Shown piece after piece: positions 56,931-64,000 of a stretch of 64,000 nt of DNA. The stretch's first letter is position 1. Every line of letters starts with the position of its first letter. Source of the stretch: Leucosporidium creatinivorum (lineage: Eukaryota > Basidiomycota > Microbotryomycetes > Leucosporidiales > Leucosporidiaceae). The notes beneath the pieces were generated by a model that worked only from the letters and a program-made list of their open reading frames with translations, did not search any database and was not told the DNA's origin. Position numbers and translations under genes: made by a program. The DNA lies in assembly GCA_001600635.1 (NCBI GenBank), contig BCKL01000021.1:186001-250000 (forward strand), read 5' to 3'.

Positions 56931-58647
56931 CTAGCACTCCACCGCGCTCCTCCTCTCGGGCCAAGCCGGCGCCCCCAGCTTCTCGTGCACCACCAAATAC
57001 GCCAAATAGTACCCCGAGAACTCATACAAGATCCTATCGACGACATCGTAGCGCTGCAGCAGCTGAGGGCTCAACAACTGCTTCATCCCCTGGTGCGCCT
57101 TCAATCTCGCCGCTTCGTCGTCCACCTCTTCCTCGGCATCGGAGGAATCGTCCATCGAGACGAAGAGCGTCATCGACAGCTTGGCAGGCTGGAAGATGTT
57201 GAGCACCTTCTCTACCAACTCGGGGAGGCTCTGAGGGCCCCTCGACCCGACGCTGCTTCCCCCTGAGGAGCCAGCGACCTTGCCTCCTCCGACCGACGAG
57301 TTGATGTCGAGGGAAGCGACGGATCCTTCCATCTCCTCCTCCGCGCTCTTGAAATCGACGTTGGTCTCGAAAGAGGCGTACGAATAATCCTCCTCTGGCG
57401 TGACGTGGATCGTAGCGTAGCGATCTCCCTGGACTGCGTTGGACGAGTAGCCGCAGGGGGAGAAGAGGAAGCTATCGAGCGTGGCGTCGGGGAGGAGGTC
57501 GGTGATCCCTAGCTCGGCGGAGAGGGCGTGGCCGAGGGCATGGGCGTCGGAGGAGCCGGGGTCGGTGGAGAGCAGGGGAGAGGTGTAGGTCGAGAGAGGG
57601 GTGGTCGGGTGGTAGAAGGCTGAGCAGGAGGAGGGGGACAGGCGGGACATCAGGATCTCGAGCGTCTGGTCGGGCCGAGAGGGGACCAATCGGCCTGCTG
57701 GAGTAGTCGTGCCCGTGTGAGTGTGGGTCGTGGAAGGGGTGGTGAAGTAGGAGGTGGGGGACGGAGAGGTGGAAGGCGAGATAGTGGTGGCGGGGAGTGA
57801 GGGGGAGGTGAGAGCTGTTGAGAGGGATTCGGAGAGCTCGGCGAGAGGGAGGGTCGGTTGGGCTGGGGGGAGGGCGAAGGAGGATGCGAGGGCGTTGGGT
57901 GCGAGAACGTCGTCCTGTGGTGGTGTGAGGTAAAGTAGCCAGTGATCGCCGTTCATGCGGCCGACGGTGTAGGCCGACGAGTTCTCTATAGGTCGAGGAG
58001 TGGACCGGTCAGCGAGCTGGCTTCCTTCCCGCCGAGGTGGAGTGGGCGGCGGGAAGGGCGACAACTCACCAAACAGCTTATCGAGGAACTCGGTTTCCTG
58101 TGCCCAATCTTTGTGAGGCCCTCGCTGGCGGTCGGGGAACATGAACGTCTTGCGCGAGTAGAAGCACCGCCAGACGCCGCCGAAGCCGCAGGTCTCGGAG
58201 GCGATACGGAGGAGGGAGGGCAGGCCGAGCAGGAGGGTGGTGGTGCCGCAGGTTTTGAGGATGAGTTTGTGGGGCCAGACGAACATGGAGGACTCGCTAT
58301 AGGAGGTTGAATTGGGTTAGCCGAGCTCGCGAGGGAGCAGCGAAAGCCGTTGCGAGGACTAACCTCAACAAGTAGGCATCGCACTCCTCGCCCTCGATGA
58401 CACTCAACACCTTACAGCACACCTCATCCAACATACTATCCCACACCTTCTTCTCCACCTGCCTCAACCCCGTCCACCTCTGCTTCCTCCTGCCCTCCTC
58501 GTCCCTCCTCTCCCCTTTGATCTGCAGCCCTCGCTCAGCTACATCCTGCTCCGAAGGTGCGAACCATAGCTCCAAGAGCTTCTCGGGCCCTTCGAACGGT
58601 CCGGGCGATGAATCGTCGAGGATGGAGATGGGCTCGGAGGTGCTCAT
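56931..58647 (-). CDS. SPE2: S-adenosylmethionine decarboxylase
   Basis: Pyruvoyl enzyme that makes decarboxylated SAM for spermidine and spermine synthesis. Three exons (58647-58364, 58296-58070, 57985-56931), 521 aa, longer than yeast Spe2 through Ser/Thr/Pro-rich inserts. The self-cleavage site reads LLSESSMFVWPHK, with Ser after Glu as pyruvoyl precursor. Other blocks are LILKTCGTTTLLLGLPSLL, FYSRKTFMFPDRQRGPH, NSSAYTVGRMNGDHWLLYLT, YATIHVTPEEDYSYASFETN and an early acidic FEGPEKLLELWF. The second intron is 84 nt, a multiple of three without a stop, so unspliced message would add 28 residues. It shares a 380-bp divergent promoter with DNA ligase I. Confidence 0.92.
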
Positions 58648-59028
58648 TTTGGTGCCGTTGGAGGGCTTTTAATGGGGGCGGGAAAGGGAAGGAAGGGAGA
58701 GTAGAATCTGTAGTTTGATGTACGAGTCAGCCGCTGTGAGATTGAGGTGTTGTAGAGCTTCCAGAGGAGCGAGGGCGGGCGAGGACGCAAAGAAATGGCG
58801 AAAAAGCTGGGTTGTCGAGTCGTGTGCTGGAGTACAGATGTGGCAGAGTGAAGTGGACCATACCTAGGGTGAAGCAGTATCCTCTGCTGTCCTTAGAAAC
58901 GAGCTCGGCGTTGGCTTGAGAGTCGACGAGCGAGCTGGAGAAGGACAAAAATCGAGAGCGGCCAAGTCTCAAGCGGAGTCGGCTCGCAGCGAGCAGCAGT
59001 AAGGCAGGGTTGGCTCTGTACCAACTAA
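58648..59028. promoter_or_regulatory. Divergent promoter between SPE2 and DNA ligase I
   Basis: About 380 bp between two start codons facing apart. I found no ACGCGT (MCB) element of the kind that drives CDC9 in budding yeast, nor another site I can name. A small upstream open frame for SPE2 was considered but not supported by a clear ATG context. Confidence 0.35.
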
Positions 59029-62000
59029 ATGCCGCCTAAGAAGACTATTGAGCGCTCTATCAAACAAAAGAGCTTGAATAAGTTTCTCGGATTACCAGCA
59101 GGACCTCCCGTCCAATCGACCCTCTCGTTCGCTGCAGCTTCCCCCTCTCCCTCCTCCCACATCTCTCGCTCGACTTCGCCTCACGGGGAACCAGCAGACG
59201 TAAAGCCCGACATGCCTCCAAAGGATCCTAATCACATGATCATCGACTCGGACGACGACCAGCCTCAGCAATCAGCTTCTGGTGAGCTACAGCTTGCTCT
59301 CTCCGTCGCGTCTGACGCGTCTACTGAAAGCTGACCAAGGAGCCCTTGTAACAGCCAACAAGAAGCGCAAGCAGGTTATTCCTCCTTCTAGTGATAATGA
59401 GGAGGAAGAACAGCCCGTCAAATCTACCACCAAACCAGCCAAAGGTGAGCGATCTTTACGCGTCGACGTCGAGCACAGGCTGAGCTCGGCGCTCGGCCTC
59501 GGAGGAAAGATGTAGCTATGCAGCGCTGACTCTATCCAACACACCAACTAGGTGCTACCGCTTCGCCCGACAAGAAGAAGCCCAAGCTCGACGATTCGGC
59601 TAACGGCAGCACCTCCAACGCGTCGACCTCCGCCTCTGCTAGCAAGTCGCCTGCTAAGCCCAAGGACAAAAGCGACAAGGACAAGCCCAAACCTCCCGTT
59701 TCATCCTTTTTTGCTCCCCGCAAGCCCGCTCCCGCCGCCTCGAGTAGCAAAGAGGAGGAGCCCGTGAAGACCAAGGCAACTGCGAAGGGCAAAGGCAAGG
59801 AGAAGGAGAAGGAGGACAAGGAGACGAGCGCTTCGCCTGAAGTAGTGGGAAAGAAGAATGGTGAGGAGGAGGAGGAGGATGATGATGAGGAGAGCGAGGA
59901 GGAGGATGAGGAGACGGCGGTGAAGCTGTGAGTGCTGAGTTCGGCTTGAGCGTGCGCGAGCTGCATAGAAGTATCGCTGACGATTTGACTCTCTTCCTCT
60001 CCTCCCTGCTCCAACCCTTCCTCGCCCTCGTCTCTTCGACCCTTAACAATCCGCCCCGCCGAACTCAGCGCCGAGATCTTCACGTCGAAGCGCTCCAAGG
60101 ACAGCAGCAGCGCCAAGGGCGTGAGCTGGAAGGCCGGCGATCCGTACGCCTCATCTCTCCCTCCCTGTCTGTCCTCCCTCCGCTAACCTCGCTTCTCCCC
60201 TCCCTCTCCTTGCTCGGCGCTCCCTCTCCACTTGTCCTCCCTCACCACCTCGCCCCCTCCCCCTCGCTGGCTTTCGCTCGCACACCGCCCAACAGCGTCC
60301 CCTACGCCGCCTTAACGCACACGTTCGACCTGATCCAACACACGACGAAACGCCTCGAAATCAGTCGCTACCTCACCGATTTCTTGATTGAGGTCATCGA
60401 GAAGACTCCGGCGGATTTGCTCAAGACGGTCTATCTTTGTATCAACCGAGTGAGTGGTCTTCGCTATCTTCTCCGACGTCTGCTGGCGAATGGAGCGAGT
60501 TCGGCGGCGCTGACTCTCACTCTCTCCTCCCTCCCCTGCCTTCTTGCGCCCCCTCTCCTCATCCCTTTCCCACTTTCCCACCACTCTCTTCACGCTCATA
60601 CTCACTCGGGAACGAACCGCAGCTCTGCCCCGACTACGAGCCCCTCGAGCTGGGCATCGGCGAGTCGATCCTCATGAAGGCTATCGGCGATTCGACGGGA
60701 AGGAAGCCTCAGCAGGTCAAGGATGAGTTTAGGAAGGTCGGGGATTTGGGGGAGGTGGCGCAGGTGAGTCTACTTGCTCCCCATCTCTCTGTTCTTCCTC
60801 TCGGCGAGGTCGGAGGCGCGGGGAAGGAGAGAAAGGGATGGGTGGTAGGCGAGCAGCTGACTTCTGGGACCATTGCAGGCCTCGCGCGAGAAGCAGAAAG
60901 TCCTCTTCAAGCCCAAAGCCTTGACCGTCAATTTTGTCTTTGGCAAGCTGACCGACATTGCTAAGGCCTCTGGAACCGGCGTAGGTCCTTCCTCTCTTCC
61001 TTCTCCTCTCTTCCTCCTCCTTTCCCTCGTCCCGCCTCGTCTCTTCTCGCTCTGCATCCTCTCCCCCCCCCTCGCCGAACCCTCCGCGCATTGCTAACGC
61101 TTTTCGCTCGCTCACACAGTCCCAAAAGCGCAAAGGCGACCTCATCCAAGCGCTCCTCGCCGCCTGCGTCGGAGTGGAGACCAAGTACATCATCAGGAGT
61201 TTGGAGGGCAAGTTGAGGATTGGTTTGGCGGAGAGGACTGTACGTCGCTTGCTGCCCTTCTTTCTCGACCATCGCCGAAGGGGAAGCTGACTCGTACCCT
61301 CGGCGCTCGTCACCTCGTGCAGGTCATCGTCGCCCTCGCGCATGCGGTCGTCAATGTCGAGATCACCAAATCGGGCAAGCACTACTCGAACGAGAAGATG
61401 TCGCGCAAGTTGGAGGAGGGGAGCCAGATCCTCAAGGCCGTGTTCTCGTACGTCCTTCGTCCTCCTCTCCCTTCTCTCCCCCGCTAGAATGAGGAAAGCT
61501 GATTGAGGATGGCCTTGATAGCGAGATCCCCAGCTATAACCTCGTCATCCCCGCGCTGCTGGACAAGGGAATCGCCAACCTCAAAGAAGCGTGCTCGCTT
61601 ACTCCTGGTACGTCTCGCTGCTTTCCTTCTTCCCCTCTCCTGCCTCATTCCCCCGTCTCGACTTCTCCCTCGCGCCTCCCACCCCGCCCCAAAGAGCAAC
61701 GAGCTGACCTCGGCGCGCCGACTCGCAACAGGCATTCCCCTCAAACCCATGCTCGCCAAGCCCACGAAAGCCATCTCGGAGGTGTTGGATAGGTTTGAGG
61801 GCAAGAGGTTTACGTGCGAGTACAAGTATGATGGCGAGAGGGCTCAGGTGGGTCGGCCGTTCCTTCGTCTCCCTGCGACGAGGTCGAAGCTTCTCTGTCG
61901 ACGGAAGGCTCTGCGCCGCTGCCGGCTTGCTCGATGAGCACGCGGATAGAGCGCTAGCCCTTGAGGAGATGGAGAACAGAGGCGATTGAGACACGGATGG

Positions 62001-63798
62001 CTGACCCTCCCGCTCGCTCTTGCAGGTCCACTATCTCGAGGACGGATCCATCAAGGTCTTCAGTCGCAACTCGGAGGACATGAGCGTCAAGTACCCCGAC
62101 ATCGTCTCCCAGCTTCCTGCGGTGAGCTCTCTTGCCCCGCATCCTCGCTCTTCTCGGCGACTGATCTCGTTGTCCCCTCACCCTCCCCTCACTCTACCTC
62201 TTGCCTCCTCGACTCTCCTACGAAGCTACAGGCCATCAACGCCTCCGCCCCCGGTGGCACCACCTCCTTCGTCATCGACGCCGAGGCCGTCGCCTGGGAC
62301 AAGGACGAGAAGCGCCTCTTGCCCTTCCAGGAGCTCAGTAGGAGGAAGAGGAAGGACGTCAAGACGGAGGATATCAAGGTCAAGGTTCACCTGTTCGCTT
62401 TCGATTTGCTGTACTTGAATGGGAAGGTGAGTTCGACTTGGCTCGGCGTAGGAGGAGGGAGAAAAGGGGGGCAACGGCTGGCTGACTCGCTCCTCACTGC
62501 GTTCTCTTCTTCGCCGATTGCTCGCTCGAACAGCCCCTCCTCAACGAGAACCTCGAAACCCGTCGTCAACTCCTCCGCCAGCACCTCCAGCCCGTGGAAG
62601 AGGAGTTCGCCTTCGCCACCTCAGAGGACGCGAGTAACGTCGAGGACATTCAAGTCTTCCTCGACAAATCCGTCAAAGAAGGATGCGAGGGATTGATGGT
62701 CAAGATGCTTGAGGGCGAGGGAGCGACGTATGAGCCGAGTAGGAGGTCGATCCATTGGTTGAAGGTGGGTTCGCGTGCTTCCTCGCAGCTCGCATAGGTG
62801 GGCAGAGCTGACCTTGACCGACTACCTACAGCTCAAGAAGGACTACCTCGCCGGCGTGGGAGATTCCTTCGACCTCGTCGTCATCGGCGCCGACTTCGGC
62901 GCAGGCAAGCGCACGGGCGTGTACGGCGCGTTCCATCTCGCGTGCTTTGACGAGGAGACGCAGGGATACCAAGCGGTGTGCAAGATTGGAACGGGGTTCA
63001 GTGATGAGGCTTTAAAGAGTCATTGGGAGAGGTTGAGCATGGGGCCTAAGAAGGACGAGGGCGAGGGAGAGGAGGAGAGGGAGGCGGGGTGCATGGAGCT
63101 GAAGAAGAAGCCCGGGGATTTGGATATGGGCAAGGTCGCGAGCTCGAACTTGCCTGGTGAGTCGACTTGGGGCGCCGAGGGTGAGACGACTCGGAGCGAT
63201 TGCTGACCTTCGCCCCTCGCCTTGGCCCCCTACACTCTTCTCCCCTTCTTCCGCCTTCTCTCGCTCGTCTTCGCACTCTCTCTTTCCCATCTTTCGGATC
63301 CGCACGCCTCTAGACGTCTTCTTCGATCCCTCGACCTCGATGGTCTGGGAAGTCCTCGCCGCCGATCTCTCCAAGAGTCCCGTCTACCCCGCCGCCGTCG
63401 GAAAGGTGAACATGACGTCCTTGTCTTCCTCCGTTCTCCAACCTCACTTTCCTCGAGCTGGAGCTGACCCGTTCGCTCGCCCCTCCCTCGCTCAGGTCGA
63501 CCCCGAGAAGGGAATCTCGCTCCGTTTCCCTCGCTTCATTCGCATCCGCGACGACAAGAACCCCGAGCAGGCCACCGACTCCGAGCAGGTGCGTTCGCCG
63601 TCTGGCTTCAGTCTCTCCGCCCGCTTCTCTTCCAGGCATCGATCGCCGAGCTGACTCTTCGCTCTCCCCGCGCCTCTCCCCCTTTCTCGCCTTCTCACTC
63701 TACCACAGGTCGCCGAGGCTTACCGTCGTCAAGCTACCACCTCTGCGCCGGGCAAGTTTGGCAAGAAGGGCGGAGGAGGGGACGACGACTTCTGGTAG
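59029..63798 (+). CDS. CDC9: DNA ligase I (ATP-dependent)
   Basis: Seals Okazaki fragments and repair nicks. About 18 exons giving roughly 920 aa. Near the N-terminus QKSLNKFL fits a PCNA-interacting (PIP) box, and VQSTLSFAA is a second candidate. A long Lys/Glu/Ser-rich disordered region follows to about exon 4. Then the DNA-binding domain ([60 protein letters not shown]). The adenylation domain has motif [15 protein letters not shown] with the nucleotidyl Lys, motif [14 protein letters not shown], then FDLLYLNGK, motif [12 protein letters not shown] and motif V WLKLKKDYL. The OB-fold has [20 protein letters not shown], and the protein ends in a Gly-rich [13 protein letters not shown]. All catalytic motifs are complete. 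The C-terminus matches the usual ligase I end. Confidence 0.95.
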
Positions 63799-64000
63799 TC
63801 GCTTCGGGCCGTCGCCGAGGTCGTATGACGTTGCTTGATTACTTGCTTCTGAGTGCTGCTCGATGTAAAGAGATACCCTCTTCGCTTCCCGACATGCTGA
63901 GGTGCAGAACTGGCGAACGGGTGTGCTGCGAGGGAGAACAAGGGGGAAGCGAGTGCGGTTCGCCTCTTCGCCTTCGACCACACCTCGTGTTCTCAGCGCA

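Overview
The window is nuclear DNA of a fungus, most likely a GC-rich basidiomycete yeast. I infer Pucciniomycotina (Microbotryomycetes-like) from GC content, gene density and introns. Genes are packed head to tail and split by many short introns (mostly 50-110 nt). Donors are GTGAGT or GTGCGT, branch sites CTGAC or CTAAC, and acceptors CAG or TAG. The DNA ligase alone has about 18 exons. I saw no rRNA, tRNA, CRISPR array or recognisable transposon.

Housekeeping genes make up most of the window. They are MUB1-like MYND protein (8.9-11.4 kb), a membrane glycerolipid acyltransferase (11.7-14.0), NADP-isocitrate dehydrogenase (14.3-17.1), an OBAP/DUF1264 protein between two F-box-like genes (17.4-21.9), 3-hydroxyacyl-CoA dehydrogenase (22.6-24.0), a La-module protein of the LARP7/Pof8 type (31.5-33.8), SDHAF3 (33.9-34.7), the J-protein JJJ1 (35.0-37.6), an SR-tailed cyclophilin (37.7-39.1), the thiamine pyrimidine synthase THI5/NMT1 with a TPP riboswitch in a coding intron (39.7-42.0), a VanZ-like membrane protein (44.1-45.1), ATG9 (46.2-49.5), S-adenosylmethionine decarboxylase (56.9-58.6) and DNA ligase I (59.0-63.8).

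The unusual part is a repeated gene cassette built from three families: a homeobox transcription factor, a Rec114-like protein, and proteins with three Myb/SANT-like repeats. The order is [SANT-a, Rec114-like, homeobox, SANT-b], with the Rec114-like and homeobox genes divergent from a conserved promoter of about 0.6 kb. One cassette lies at 24.3-31.2 kb, a second inverted one at 49.8-56.6 kb, and a third is cut by the left edge (1-3.6 kb), where two more SANT genes follow (SANT-c, SANT-d).

The two complete cassettes share near-identical arms of about 3.1 kb whose ends fall inside coding exons, so the flanking genes are mosaics. Different members are damaged in different copies. SANT-a in the 24-31 kb cassette carries a frame-breaking 37-bp tandem duplication, the Rec114-like gene in the 50-57 kb cassette is frameshifted, and the left-edge homeobox gene has ATA where its sister has ATG. 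Each family still keeps at least one open copy. The inverted arms enclose about 20 kb (30.3-50.6 kb) of ordinary genes that could flip by recombination.

All functions are inferred from sequence patterns read by eye. No database search was run.
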